Below are positions 16,954 to 26,364 of a stretch of 64,000 nucleotides of DNA, in pieces (the first letter of the stretch is position 1; each line of letters begins with the position of its first letter). The stretch is taken from contig NZ_JAVRHY010000002.1 of NCBI RefSeq assembly GCF_031846305.1, positions 306,388 to 370,387 on the forward strand, given 5' to 3'. This stretch comes from Spectribacter acetivorans (GTDB lineage Bacteria; Pseudomonadota; Gammaproteobacteria; Nevskiales; Salinisphaeraceae). The notes under the pieces are model-generated. The model did no database searches. It was not told where the DNA came from and was given only the letters and a program-made list of their open reading frames with translations. A program made the position numbers and the translations under genes.

Positions 16954-18996
16954 ATGCCTATGGACGCCGCCGTGCCCGCAACGCCCTACCCCAATCTTCT
17001 TGCCCCACTTGATCTCGGCTTTACACAGCTACGCAACCGCGTGCTCATGGGCTCCATGCACACGGGGCTGGAGGATTTCTTCTGGCACTACGACAAGCTG
17101 GCCGCCTATTTCGCGGAACGCGCGGCGGGCGGTGTGGGGCTGATCGTGACCGGCGGCATCGCGCCCAATCGGGCCGGCTGGGTATCGCCGCTGGCTGGTG
17201 AGATGTCGAAGCGCTGGCATGTGTGGCCGCATCGCAAGATCACCCGGGCGGTGCACGCCGAGGGCGGGAAGATCTGCATGCAGATTCTGCACGCCGGGCG
17301 CTACGGCTATCACCCGTTCGTGGTGTCGGCCTCGGCGAAGAAGTCGCCCATTTCCCCGTTTACCCCGAAGGCCCTCACCGCAAGCGGGATCGAACAGACG
17401 ATCCGCGATTACGCCCGGTCCGCGGCTCTGGCGCGCGATGCCGGCTATGACGGCGTCGAGGTGATGGGCTCCGAGGGATACCTGATCAACCAGTTTCTGG
17501 CCCCGCGCACCAATCAGCGCACCGATGCCTGGGGCGGCAGCGCCGACAACCGCCAGCGGCTGGCGGTGGAGATCGTGTCGCGCATACGCGAGGCCGTTGG
17601 GCCGGATTTCATCCTGATCTACCGGCTTTCGATGCTGGATCTGGTCGAGGACGGCCAGACCTGGGAGGAAATCGTGTCGCTGGCGAAAAAGGTGGAAGCC
17701 GCCGGCGCCACCATCATCAATACCGGCATCGGCTGGCACGAGGCGCGTATCCCCACCATCGTTACCCGGGTGCCGCGGGCCGGATTCGCCTGGATCACCC
17801 GGCGGCTCAGGGACGAAGTCGCTATCCCGCTATGCACCACCAACCGCATCAATGCACCGGACGTGGCCGAGGGCCTGCTGGCCGACGGCGTGGCGGACAT
17901 GGTGTCGATGGCCCGGCCGTTCCTGGCTGATGCCGATTTCGTGCGCAAGTCGGCCGATAATCGGGCCGACGAGATCAACACCTGCATCGCCTGCAACCAG
18001 GCCTGCCTGGACCATACCTTCAAGTGGAAGCATGCCAGTTGTCTGGTGAATCCCCGCGCCTGCCGGGAAACCGAGCTGGTCTACACGCCGGCCGAAACGC
18101 CGAAACGCATCGCGGTGGTGGGAGCCGGGCCCGCGGGGCTGGCCGCGGCCACGGTACTGGCCGAACGCGGGCACCAGGTGACGCTGTACGAGGCCGGCGC
18201 CGAGATCGGCGGCCAGTTCAACATGGCCAAGCGCATTCCGGGCAAGGAGGAATTCCATGAAACCCTGCGCTACTACGCCCGGCAAATCGAACTGACCGGC
18301 GTGGATCTGCGACTGAAACAGCCCGCCGTCGCGTCGCGGCTGGCCGGGGCCGGTTATGACGAGATCATCGTGGCCACGGGCGTGACGCCCCGCACGCCGC
18401 CGATCCAGGGCATCGATCATCCGATGGTGCGCAGTTACGTCGACGTCCTGCTCAAGGGTGCGGATATCGGGCCTCGCGTGGCGGTCGTCGGCGCGGGAGG
18501 CATCGGGTTCGACGTCAGCGAATTCCTCACCCATGACCGCTCGCCGGCCATGGATGCCGACCTGTTCAACGCCGAATGGGGCGTGGATGTGTCGCTGAAC
18601 AGCCGCGGCGCGGTGGGCGAGCCGCAACCAGCCCCCTCCCCGCGCGAGATCTATCTGTGCCAGCGAACCGACGACAAGCCCGGACGCAAGCTCGGCAAGA
18701 CCAGCGGCTGGGCCCACCGTGCCTCGCTACAGCACAAGGGCGTGACCATGCTGGCGGGCGTCGAGTATCAGGGCATCGACGACCGGGGCCTGACCATCGT
18801 GCGCAACGGCCAGACGCAGTGCCTGGCGGTGGATAACGTGGTGACCTGCACTGGGCAGGAGCCGCGCCACGAGCTTGCCGACGCCCTTACCGAAAGCGGT
18901 TGCAGGCCGCACGTCATCGGCGGTGCCCGACTGGCCACGGAACTGGATGCGAAACGGGCGATCCGGGAAGCCAGCGAGCTGGCGGCGCGGCTCTAG
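16954..18996 (+). CDS. fadH: 2,4-dienoyl-CoA reductase (FadH), NADPH-dependent flavoenzyme
   Basis: A 680-residue three-domain iron-sulfur flavoprotein. Residues 10-340 form the FMN-binding old-yellow-enzyme barrel (LRNRVLMGSMHTGLE, HAGRYGYHP, QFLAPRTNQRTDAWGG). CIACNQACLDHTFKWKHASC (about residues 346-365) supplies the four cysteines of the [4Fe-4S] cluster. The C-terminal part carries two dinucleotide-binding motifs: IAVVGAGPAGLAAATVLAE for FAD and VAVVGAGGIGFDV for NADPH. Length matches E. coli FadH (672). It removes 4,5-unsaturated bonds during beta-oxidation of polyunsaturated or isoprenoid acyl chains, which suits the catabolic gene set 8-25 kb downstream, although it is a separate transcription unit. 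Confidence 0.93.
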   Translation: MPMDAAVPATPYPNLLAPLDLGFTQLRNRVLMGSMHTGLEDFFWHYDKLAAYFAERAAGGVGLIVTGGIAPNRAGWVSPLAGEMSKRWHVWPHRKITRAVHAEGGKICMQILHAGRYGYHPFVVSASAKKSPISPFTPKALTASGIEQTIRDYARSAALARDAGYDGVEVMGSEGYLINQFLAPRTNQRTDAWGGSADNRQRLAVEIVSRIREAVGPDFILIYRLSMLDLVEDGQTWEEIVSLAKKVEAAGATIINTGIGWHEARIPTIVTRVPRAGFAWITRRLRDEVAIPLCTTNRINAPDVAEGLLADGVADMVSMARPFLADADFVRKSADNRADEINTCIACNQACLDHTFKWKHASCLVNPRACRETELVYTPAETPKRIAVVGAGPAGLAAATVLAERGHQVTLYEAGAEIGGQFNMAKRIPGKEEFHETLRYYARQIELTGVDLRLKQPAVASRLAGAGYDEIIVATGVTPRTPPIQGIDHPMVRSYVDVLLKGADIGPRVAVVGAGGIGFDVSEFLTHDRSPAMDADLFNAEWGVDVSLNSRGAVGEPQPAPSPREIYLCQRTDDKPGRKLGKTSGWAHRASLQHKGVTMLAGVEYQGIDDRGLTIVRNGQTQCLAVDNVVTCTGQEPRHELADALTESGCRPHVIGGARLATELDAKRAIREASELAARL

Positions 18997-19003
18997 CGCG
19001 GCC

Positions 19004-20251
19004 TCACTCCACCAGCCCGAGGTGCTGCGCCGCACGAATGGCCGGCACCCGGCCGCTGACCCCGAGTTTGCGGTAGATGTTCTTGAGGTGAAATTTCACC
19101 GTGTTCTCGGATACGAACAACTCGCGCGCGATATCCGCGTTGCCGGCCCCGTCGGCCAGCCGTGCCAGCACCCCGCATTCCCGATTGGTGAGTACCGGCG
19201 TGGCCTCGCCGGCCGTCTCGGTATCCGGCGATTCGTCCGCTTCCGTTCGGCCGGCGACGAAGAAGCGCTCGTCCTGCAGGGCCCGCTCGCGCCACACGCT
19301 GGGCGGCATGCCGTGCCGGGCGCGAAAAATGTGGCTGAAGCGGGCAGCGTCGGAAAACCCGAACTCGTAGGCAATATCGGTGATGGTCTGCTGAACCCGC
19401 GCCGGATCGGCCAGCGCGCGCCGGCAACCGGCCAGCCGCATGTCGGTGATCAGCCGGGCGGGTGTCAGACCCTGACGCTCGAGCGCCAGATACAACCCGC
19501 GTCGGGACAGGCGAACCGCCCTGGCCAGGGCCCCGGGTGACAGATCCGGTTCATGCAGATGCCGCCGGATGTACCCGTAGATATCCGCAATGACGTCGCC
19601 GGCACTCTGGCGTATCGTTCCGGCATGTCGGCTGGCGGGTGCAGCCGTTCGCTGCAGGGAATCACAGAGCATTGTCTGCACCGAGTTCACGACGCCGTCG
19701 ATCGCCGCCGCGTCGCCATTGCCTGGCTCGTGGCGCATCGCCGACATCAGCGCCGACAACGCAGCCCGGGCTGTGATTTCGTCCCGCAGGCGCGTGGCAA
19801 CCAGATCGTCGGCGATGCCCGGCCAGCCGGGACAGGCATCGTAGGGAAGCAGCAGCACGGCGAAGTGGGCGTCGTCGCTTATCCGCAGGTCATAGCCCCG
19901 TGCGGTATCGCAGACGGTGGTGTCCCCGGGGTGCATGGTCACGCTCTGCCGGCCCTGCGCCAGCTCGGTCATGCCGGACAACTGCCAGAAGAACTTGATG
20001 TAGGCGTGGCCCTCCGCCTCGGCCCGGCGTTTCGGCCGCGTCACATGCAGGGCGTCCATCCGCAACTGCACTGCCAGATGTTGCGTACCCGCGTAGCCCG
20101 TGGCCTCGGCGGCAAAGTTCGTCCGCCGTGAGCCGTCGAATTCCAGCCACGGAAACGTGAGATTCACGAACTCCTTGAACGGGCTGAACCGGCGAAAACG
20201 ATGGGTGGCGAGCGCGGTTTCAGCGGCCGGTCGATTGATCATCTCTGCCAT
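19004..20251 (-). CDS. AraC-type regulator fused to a C-terminal LuxR helix-turn-helix
   Basis: A 415-residue protein with an unusual double DNA-binding layout. Residues 1-200 are an AraC-binding-like sensor (FKEFVNLTFPWLEFDG, then a cupin-like part with HPGDTTVCDTARGYDL). Residues 218-322 are an AraC/XylS double HTH (LSPGALARAVRLSRRGLYLAL, ITDIAYEFGFSDAARFSHIF). After an acidic linker (EADESPDTETAGEA), residues 353-415 form a LuxR/GerE HTH (LTNRECGVLARLADG, NADIARELFVSENTVKFHL). It is divergent from the DUF1329 gene across a 164-bp gap and convergent with fadH. It probably controls the DUF1329 gene and itself; the ligand is unknown. Confidence 0.85.
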   Translation of the reverse strand: MAEMINRPAAETALATHRFRRFSPFKEFVNLTFPWLEFDGSRRTNFAAEATGYAGTQHLAVQLRMDALHVTRPKRRAEAEGHAYIKFFWQLSGMTELAQGRQSVTMHPGDTTVCDTARGYDLRISDDAHFAVLLLPYDACPGWPGIADDLVATRLRDEITARAALSALMSAMRHEPGNGDAAAIDGVVNSVQTMLCDSLQRTAAPASRHAGTIRQSAGDVIADIYGYIRRHLHEPDLSPGALARAVRLSRRGLYLALERQGLTPARLITDMRLAGCRRALADPARVQQTITDIAYEFGFSDAARFSHIFRARHGMPPSVWRERALQDERFFVAGRTEADESPDTETAGEATPVLTNRECGVLARLADGAGNADIARELFVSENTVKFHLKNIYRKLGVSGRVPAIRAAQHLGLVE

Positions 20252-20415
20252 GAGCCAGCCTCCGGAACGGGGTCCACGGTACGATGCCGGTCTTGCACTT
20301 CAAAGCAAATATCTGTGCACCGAAGCGCAAGCCAGGCGGGCCGTTTTTGACTACCCTTAAGTGTGGTGGCCCCCTGATGGGGCGTCAACAACAGAACCAC
20401 CCGTGGAGGAGCAGC

Positions 20416-21789
20416 ATGCACATTCGCAAATACGATTTCGACTACGGTCGCCGAATGCTCATGGAAAAGGCCGCCAAGGGCATCGGCTCGGCCGGCGTCC
20501 TGACCAGCCTCTGGCCCATGATCACACGGGCCGACACACCGGACATCAAGATGGCCTACCCGGAGGAGCTGACCTCCATCGAGGCCCACACCAAGGGCAA
20601 GATCAAGCCCGGTGACGTGATTACCGCCGATAATCTCGAGCACGTCGAACACCTGCTCGATCCGATCGAGGTCATGGAGATCCGCGACGACGGCCGTCGG
20701 ATCAAGATCCAGGAAACCACCACGGACATGACCGACCTGTTCGAGGACCCGTTCCTCGAAGCCACCCTGCGCAACCAGGGTCGGGCGATGGTGGACAGCG
20801 ACGGCAACGTCTGGGACCAGAAGAAAGGCAACCCCCTGCGCGGCGGCCTGCCCTTCGTGGAGCCGGATGACGGCTACCAGGCTCAGGCCAACATCAACCT
20901 GAGCTGGGGCCGGCACAATTACCAGCAGTATGGCGTGCGCGACTGGGATCTCGGCCCTGATGGCGAACTCCAGTATCAGTACGACCTGGTCTGGTGCGAA
21001 CTGCAGGTCAACGCCCGGCCGGACGACACCAGCTGGAACGGCGAAAAGGACATGCTGCGTTACCAATCGGTGTTCTTCACCGCCCCCAACGAGCAGGCCG
21101 GCACCTCGTTCCTGAACACCTGGCCGTACGATCAGCGCCAGTTCCCGGGCCTGGTCGGCTACCTGCCGGCCTTCAAGCGCGTGCGTGAATACCCGACCAA
21201 CCAGCGTTTCGAGCCGCTGGTGCCGGGCATTACCGTGTTCCTGTCCAATGCTTGGGCCGCTGGCGATCCGCTGGCCACCTGGGGCAAGCACAAAATCGTG
21301 GAGCGCAAGCCCATGCTGGGTGCCGCCCGTGACGCCTGGGTCAAGGACGACCCAAACTGGGAACCGGCCGTCCATGGCGGGCCAAAGGGGCAGACCTACT
21401 GGGACAGCGTGCGCGAGCTGGTGCCGGAGACGATCGTCGTCGAGCTGGAACCCACCGGTTACCCCCGCTCGCCGGTAGGTAAACGCCGCACCTGGCTGGA
21501 TGCCCGCAACTTCACGCACGTGCTCAGCGTCGATTACGACCGCAAGGGCAAGGTGTGGAAGAACTGGGATGCCGGCTACTCGAAGTATGAAGGCATGAAG
21601 ACGCCGGACGGCCACACGCCCTGGAGCTGGGCCTACGTAACCAGTCACGACATCCAGAGCGGCCGCATGAGCCGCTTCCATCAGGCCAAGGAAGTCACCG
21701 GCGGCTACAAGTCGGAATGGGGTACCGATGGCGATGCCGCCTACGACAAGTACCTGACTACCCAGGCGATGCGGCGGCTGGGTGCATAA
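20416..21789 (+). CDS. DUF1329 outer-membrane/periplasmic protein
   Basis: A 457-residue protein with GGAGGAGC just upstream of ATG 20416, which decides the start; a longer frame from 20284 lacks a signal. The N-terminus carries a twin-arginine-like stretch (YGRRMLMEKAAKGI) and a hydrophobic run (GSAGVLTSLWPMIT) before a cut site near ADTP, so export, possibly by Tat, is likely. The body matches DUF1329 (PEELTSIEAHTKGKIKPGDVI, then VWCELQVNARPDD and RRTWLDARNFTHVLSVDYDR). DUF1329 proteins often pair with DUF1302 outer-membrane proteins in hydrophobic-compound (steroid, ester) catabolism. No DUF1302 partner is present here. An intrinsic terminator follows. Confidence 0.85.
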   Translation: MHIRKYDFDYGRRMLMEKAAKGIGSAGVLTSLWPMITRADTPDIKMAYPEELTSIEAHTKGKIKPGDVITADNLEHVEHLLDPIEVMEIRDDGRRIKIQETTTDMTDLFEDPFLEATLRNQGRAMVDSDGNVWDQKKGNPLRGGLPFVEPDDGYQAQANINLSWGRHNYQQYGVRDWDLGPDGELQYQYDLVWCELQVNARPDDTSWNGEKDMLRYQSVFFTAPNEQAGTSFLNTWPYDQRQFPGLVGYLPAFKRVREYPTNQRFEPLVPGITVFLSNAWAAGDPLATWGKHKIVERKPMLGAARDAWVKDDPNWEPAVHGGPKGQTYWDSVRELVPETIVVELEPTGYPRSPVGKRRTWLDARNFTHVLSVDYDRKGKVWKNWDAGYSKYEGMKTPDGHTPWSWAYVTSHDIQSGRMSRFHQAKEVTGGYKSEWGTDGDAAYDKYLTTQAMRRLGA

Positions 21790-21816
21790 AGCCTGACCCG
21801 GTTGAGCTGTTTACCG

Positions 21817-21847
21817 AGCCCGCGGCCATCCGGTCGCGGGCTTTTTT
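21817..21847 (+). terminator. Rho-independent terminator after the DUF1329 gene
   Basis: Stem agcccgcg (21817-21824) pairs with cgcgggct (21835-21842) and is followed by a run of T (21842-21847). It lies 28 bp past the stop codon. Confidence 0.85.
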
Positions 21848-21858
21848 GCGGCCGCAAC

Positions 21859-22311
21859 CTATGCTTTTCTGGCGGCCGCCAGAAACCGATCCAGCTCATT
21901 GGCAAAAGCCTGACGCTCGGGTTTTCCCAGCGCCGCCGGGCCACCGGTATGAATGCCGCTGCCGCGCAGCGTATCCATGAAGTCCCGCATGTTCAGACGT
22001 GCCCGGATGGTGTCGGGCTGATAGCGCTCGCCGCGTGGGTTCAGGGCGTGTCCTCCCTTCTCAATGACTTCCGCGGCTAGCGGGATATCGCCGGTGATCA
22101 CCAGGTCACCCGGGTTCAGCCGCTGGACAATGACGTTGTCGGCCACGTCGAACCCGGCGGCTACCTGCAACGTGTGGATATGCGGTGAGCGCGGCACGCG
22201 CAGGGGCTGGTTGGCCACCAATGTAACCGTGATACCGGTCCGCATGGCGGCACGAAAGAGGATGTCGCGGATTACCGCCGGGCAGGCATCGGCGTCCACC
22301 CAGATCGCCAT
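21859..22311 (-). CDS. yaiI: YaiI/YqxD (UPF0178) family protein
   Basis: A 150-residue member of UPF0178, a PIN-like fold of unknown activity. The signature MAIWVDADACPAVIRDILFR is at the N-terminus, followed by VTLVANQPLRVPRSPHI, DLVITGDIPLAAEVIEKG, LNPRGERY and RDFMDTLRGSG, all characteristic of the family. ATG 22311 gives the standard N-terminus; a GTG at 22332 overlapping the recQ stop would add seven residues. It is probably co-transcribed with recQ, which ends 21 bp upstream of the ATG. Confidence 0.9.
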   Translation of the reverse strand: MAIWVDADACPAVIRDILFRAAMRTGITVTLVANQPLRVPRSPHIHTLQVAAGFDVADNVIVQRLNPGDLVITGDIPLAAEVIEKGGHALNPRGERYQPDTIRARLNMRDFMDTLRGSGIHTGGPAALGKPERQAFANELDRFLAAARKA

Positions 22312-22331
22312 CGTGGATTCGGCGTCAGCCA

Positions 22332-24176
22332 CTAATCCGCGACCTCGGCGAGCCCCTCGATCATCTCGGCGAGAAAGTCACCGCCGTAGGACTCAAGCTT
22401 CTTCTGCCCGACCCCGTCGATGGCCAGCAGGGCCTGTTCGGTGGTCGGCTTGTGCGTGACCATCGCCAGCAGCGTGCGGTCGTGGAAGATCACGTAGGGC
22501 GGTACTTCCTGGGCCTCGGACAGCCGCTTGCGCAGGTCGCGGAGGCGGTCCCAGAGTCGGCGATCCGCGGCATCCAGGTCTTCCGCCGCACTGCCGGCGG
22601 CACGGCGCGCCGGCCGGTCCTCGGTGCGCAGCTGACGCAGTTGCAGGCGAGTTTCACCCTTGAGCAGCGCGCGGCAATTATCGCCCAGCCGCAGACCGCC
22701 GTAGCCGTCGATATCCATGGTCAAATAGCCCAGCGCCACGAGCTGGCGCAGCACCGCGCGCCATTCCTTGACCCCCAGATCATCGCCAACGCCGAAGGTG
22801 GATAGCCGTGTATGGCCCTGGCGTTCCGCGCGCTCGTCGGCTTGCCCCTGCAGATGATCGATGACGTAGCCGGTGCCGAATCGCTGGCCAGTGCGGTACA
22901 CCGCGGACAATGCCTTGCGCGCGGTATCGGTGGCATCCCAGGTCTGTGGCGGGTTGAGACAGGTATCGCAGTTCCCGCAGGCATGGTCACGGTTTTCACC
23001 GAAATAGGCCAACAGATGCTGGCGGCGACAACTGGTGAGTTCGCAGTAGGAGAGCATGGCATCCAGCTTGTGGCGCTCGACCCGTTTGCGCGCCTCCGGG
23101 GCATCGCCCTCCTCGATCATCCGGCGGCGCTGGACCACGTCCTGAAGCCCGTAGAGCATCCAGGCGTCCGCCGGCTCGCCATCGCGACCGCCGCGCCCGG
23201 TCTCCTGATAGTAGGCCTCGATGCTGGCGGGCAGATCGAGGTGAACCACGAAGCGTACGTCCGGCTTGTCGATGCCCATCCCGAAGGCCACCGTGGCGAC
23301 CATGACGACTGCCTCGCCGCGCTGGAAACGGGCCTGATGCGTCGTTCTCTGTTCGCGATCCAGGCCGGCGTGATAGGCCAGCGCGTCGATGCCCTGCTCT
23401 CGCAGCCAGGCAGCGATGTCATCGGTCTTGCGACGCGACAGGCAGTACACGATACCCGCCTGATCGGGATGTTCGTCACGCAGGAAACGCAGAAGCTGTT
23501 GCTTGGCATTACCCCGCTCGGCCACCCGGTAACGGATATTGGGTCGGTCGAAGCTGTGCACGAAACCGGCCGCCCGCTGCAGGGAGAGGCGCTGGCGAAT
23601 CTCTTCCCGGGTACGCGGATCGGCGGTGGCGGTCAGCGCGATGCGGGGTATGTTGGGAAAGCCTTCCGCCAGTCCGGAAAGCTGCATGTATTCGGGCCGG
23701 AAGTCATGCCCCCACTGGGAGACACAATGGGCTTCGTCAATGGCGAAAAGGGCCAGTTCGCATTCGCCCAGCAGCGATAGCGTGCGCGGCTGCATCAGCC
23801 GTTCCGGCGCGATGTAGACGAGATCGAGCGAACCGGCCTGCATGTCCCGCTCGATGGCAGCCTGATCCTCGGCGGACAGACTGGAATTGAGCACCGCCGC
23901 GGCCACGCCGAGCTGTCGCAGGGCCGTCACCTGATCGGCCATCAGCGCGATCAGCGGCGATACCACCACCGCCAGCCCCGGCCGCAGCAGCGCCGGAATC
24001 TGGTAGCACAGCGACTTGCCGCCGCCGGTGGGCATGAGCACGAAGGCATCGTTACCGGCCGCGACCGCGGCCACGATCTCGGCCTGGCGGCCGCGAAAGC
24101 TCTGATAACCGAAGGTCTCGCGCAGAATGCGCTCGGCCTCGGGATTGGCCGGAATGCTGGATTCGGGATTATTCAC
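22332..24176 (-). CDS. recQ: ATP-dependent DNA helicase RecQ
   Basis: A 3'-5' helicase of about 614 residues. Motif I is LMPTGGGKSLCYQIP (near residue 49), motif II FAIDEAHCVSQWGHDFRPEY, and motif VI YQETGRGGRDG. The RQC zinc cysteines are in SCRRQHLLAYFGENRDHACGNCDTC. An HRDC domain closes the protein (FHDRTLLAMVTHKPTTEQALL). RecQ acts in recombination and fork restart. The GTG at 24176 (VNNPESSIPANPEAERIL) is the likely start; the ATG at 24242 would add 22 atypical residues. Confidence 0.95.
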   Translation of the reverse strand: MNNPESSIPANPEAERILRETFGYQSFRGRQAEIVAAVAAGNDAFVLMPTGGGKSLCYQIPALLRPGLAVVVSPLIALMADQVTALRQLGVAAAVLNSSLSAEDQAAIERDMQAGSLDLVYIAPERLMQPRTLSLLGECELALFAIDEAHCVSQWGHDFRPEYMQLSGLAEGFPNIPRIALTATADPRTREEIRQRLSLQRAAGFVHSFDRPNIRYRVAERGNAKQQLLRFLRDEHPDQAGIVYCLSRRKTDDIAAWLREQGIDALAYHAGLDREQRTTHQARFQRGEAVVMVATVAFGMGIDKPDVRFVVHLDLPASIEAYYQETGRGGRDGEPADAWMLYGLQDVVQRRRMIEEGDAPEARKRVERHKLDAMLSYCELTSCRRQHLLAYFGENRDHACGNCDTCLNPPQTWDATDTARKALSAVYRTGQRFGTGYVIDHLQGQADERAERQGHTRLSTFGVGDDLGVKEWRAVLRQLVALGYLTMDIDGYGGLRLGDNCRALLKGETRLQLRQLRTEDRPARRAAGSAAEDLDAADRRLWDRLRDLRKRLSEAQEVPPYVIFHDRTLLAMVTHKPTTEQALLAIDGVGQKKLESYGGDFLAEMIEGLAEVAD

Positions 24177-24275
24177 GGCGTGAGGACAGGCGCAGACGGA
24201 GAACCGCAGCCGCGGACTGTAGCCTTTTCCACGGCGCGGCATCGAGCCCGCGCCAAGAGTCGCCTCGACCGAATG

Positions 24276-26279
24276 TCAGCCCTCGGCATCGTTCGGCGTG
24301 ATTCGCACCAGTAGTTGTCGCGCGCCAACCTGATCCCCGGCCGCGACCGCCACCTCGGCGATCTCGCCGTCCACATCGGCGGCCACCTGGAATTCCATCT
24401 TCATCGCTTCGAGCACCAGTAGCGTCTGGCCGTGTTCGACCCGATCGCCGGTAGCCACCCGGACCTCGATGATCTTGCCATCGCTGTTGGCGATGATCTC
24501 GCCGGAGCCCTGAACATCACCGCGGGTTTCGGCGGCTGCAAGCGTGACGTCGTAATAGGCCAGCGTCAGGCCCAGCAGGTCCAGCCAGAGGGCGTCGTCG
24601 CAACGGGTGAAACGGGCCCGGTGGTCGGCGCCGTCGATCCGGCAGCGCAGGTGGCGGTCAGTCAGGTCGTCGAGAGCGATTTCGTGGTCAACGAACTGCT
24701 CCCCATCGCCCGTGGTAACGCGGTATTGCCCCGGCCCCTGGGCGTGCACCCACAGACGAATCTTGTCCTGCGCCTGCCCGGCGCGCAGCACCAGTGGCGC
24801 CGGACTCGGATTGGCGCTGTGCCAGGTCAGCAATTCCTCGCTGAGTCGCCGCTCGCCGGCCAACCGGTGGAGATCACCATGGAAACAGAGCGCGGCGGCG
24901 AGCGCGGCATGGCGGGTGTCGGCGACCGGCAGGGACGCCGCAACATCCGGAAAATGGGTGGGCACGAAGCCGGTATCGAAGACGCCGTCGGCGAACGCAG
25001 GATGCGCCAGGGTCAGCCGCAGGAAGTCCCGGTTGCTGGCCACGCCGAAGAGAATGGTGTCGTCCAGTGCCCGCAACAACCGCTGCCGGGCAATGTCGCG
25101 GGTCTCGCCGAAGGCGATGATCTTGGCCTGCATGGAGTCGTAATGCGGGCTGACCTCACCTCCGTCGAGCACGCCGTGGTCCACCCGGATGCCCTCGCCG
25201 GCTGGCGGCTGCCAGGCCAGTATCGGCCCGGTCTGCGGCAGGAACTGGTTGGCCGGTTCCTCGGCACAAAGGCGCACTTCGATGGCATGGCCACGCAGCC
25301 GGATATCGTCCTGGGTCAGCGTAAGGTGTTCCCCATTCGCGACCCGCAGCTGCCAGGCCACGAGATCCACGCCGGTCACCAGCTCGGTCACCGGATGCTC
25401 GACCTGCAGGCGGGTATTCATCTCCAGGAAGTAGAACTTGCCGTCGGCATCCAGCAGGAATTCGACCGTACCGGCGCCGCGATAGTCGATCGCCTGCGCC
25501 GCGGCGACCGCCGCCGCACCCATGGCGGCGCGCAATTCCGGGGTAGCCACCGGACAGGGGCTTTCCTCGACGATCTTCTGATGTCGGCGCTGGACAGAGC
25601 AGTCGCGTTCGCCCAGGTGAATCACATGGCCATGGGTGTCGGCCAACACCTGGATTTCCACGTGGCGGGCGCCGGTGACCGCCTTTTCGATGATGATCTC
25701 GTCGTTGCCGAAGGCGCTCCTGGCCTCCGAACGGGCCGACTTGATTGCATCAGCCAGGCCGGCGGCCTCTTCCACCAGACGCATCCCGCGCCCGCCGCCG
25801 CCTGCTGCCGCCTTGATCATCACCGGCAGGCCGATCTCTCCGGCTTTTGCCGCCAGTTGTTCGACGTCGTCGCTGCCCTTGAAGCCGGGAATGCAGGGCA
25901 CGCCGGCGGCTTCCATGCGCTCCTTGGCCGCCCGCTTGTTACCCATGAGGTCAATGGCCTCGGGCTGCGGGCCGACGAAGATCAGACCCGCTGCCTCCAC
26001 CGCCCTGGCGAAGTCGGCGTTCTCGGCCAGGAAGCCGTACCCCGGATGCACGGCGTCCGTGCCGGTGGCGCGCGCCGCCTCGATGATCGCCGGAACCGAC
26101 AGATAGGAATCGCTGGCCGCCGGCGGCCCGATGCGTACGGCCTCATCGGCCACGCGGACATGGCGCGCGTCGGCATCGGCATCGCTGTAAACGGCCACCG
26201 TGCGGTAGCCGAGATCTGCCGCACCCTGCAGCACGCGGACGGCAATCTCGCCACGGTTGGCGACCAGTATCTTGTTCAT
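24276..26279 (-). CDS. atuF: Biotin carboxylase/carrier subunit, geranyl-CoA carboxylase alpha type (AtuF)
   Basis: A 667-residue biotin-dependent carboxylase alpha subunit. The biotin carboxylase domain occupies residues 1-450 (MNKILVANRGEIAVRVL, ATP-grasp KAAAGGGGRGMR, FLEMNTRLQVEHPVTE). A linker domain follows, and a C-terminal biotin carrier domain ends with VLEAMKMEF, whose Lys is biotinylated. Alone it could be an acetyl-, propionyl-, methylcrotonyl- or geranyl-CoA carboxylase subunit. The adjoining genes in atu order favour the geranyl-CoA type. It would carboxylate the terminal gamma-methyl of cis-geranyl-CoA together with the AtuC-type subunit. ATG 26279 gives the standard N-terminus. 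It is the last gene of the operon. Confidence 0.82.
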   Translation of the reverse strand: MNKILVANRGEIAVRVLQGAADLGYRTVAVYSDADADARHVRVADEAVRIGPPAASDSYLSVPAIIEAARATGTDAVHPGYGFLAENADFARAVEAAGLIFVGPQPEAIDLMGNKRAAKERMEAAGVPCIPGFKGSDDVEQLAAKAGEIGLPVMIKAAAGGGGRGMRLVEEAAGLADAIKSARSEARSAFGNDEIIIEKAVTGARHVEIQVLADTHGHVIHLGERDCSVQRRHQKIVEESPCPVATPELRAAMGAAAVAAAQAIDYRGAGTVEFLLDADGKFYFLEMNTRLQVEHPVTELVTGVDLVAWQLRVANGEHLTLTQDDIRLRGHAIEVRLCAEEPANQFLPQTGPILAWQPPAGEGIRVDHGVLDGGEVSPHYDSMQAKIIAFGETRDIARQRLLRALDDTILFGVASNRDFLRLTLAHPAFADGVFDTGFVPTHFPDVAASLPVADTRHAALAAALCFHGDLHRLAGERRLSEELLTWHSANPSPAPLVLRAGQAQDKIRLWVHAQGPGQYRVTTGDGEQFVDHEIALDDLTDRHLRCRIDGADHRARFTRCDDALWLDLLGLTLAYYDVTLAAAETRGDVQGSGEIIANSDGKIIEVRVATGDRVEHGQTLLVLEAMKMEFQVAADVDGEIAEVAVAAGDQVGARQLLVRITPNDAEG

Positions 26280-26364
26280 GGCGTACTTCCCGATCCTTTG
26301 GTAACCACAGGCCACGCCGAAACGCTGTCTGCCGGTGTTTCCGCGTTGCTTGCCTTGCGATTGG

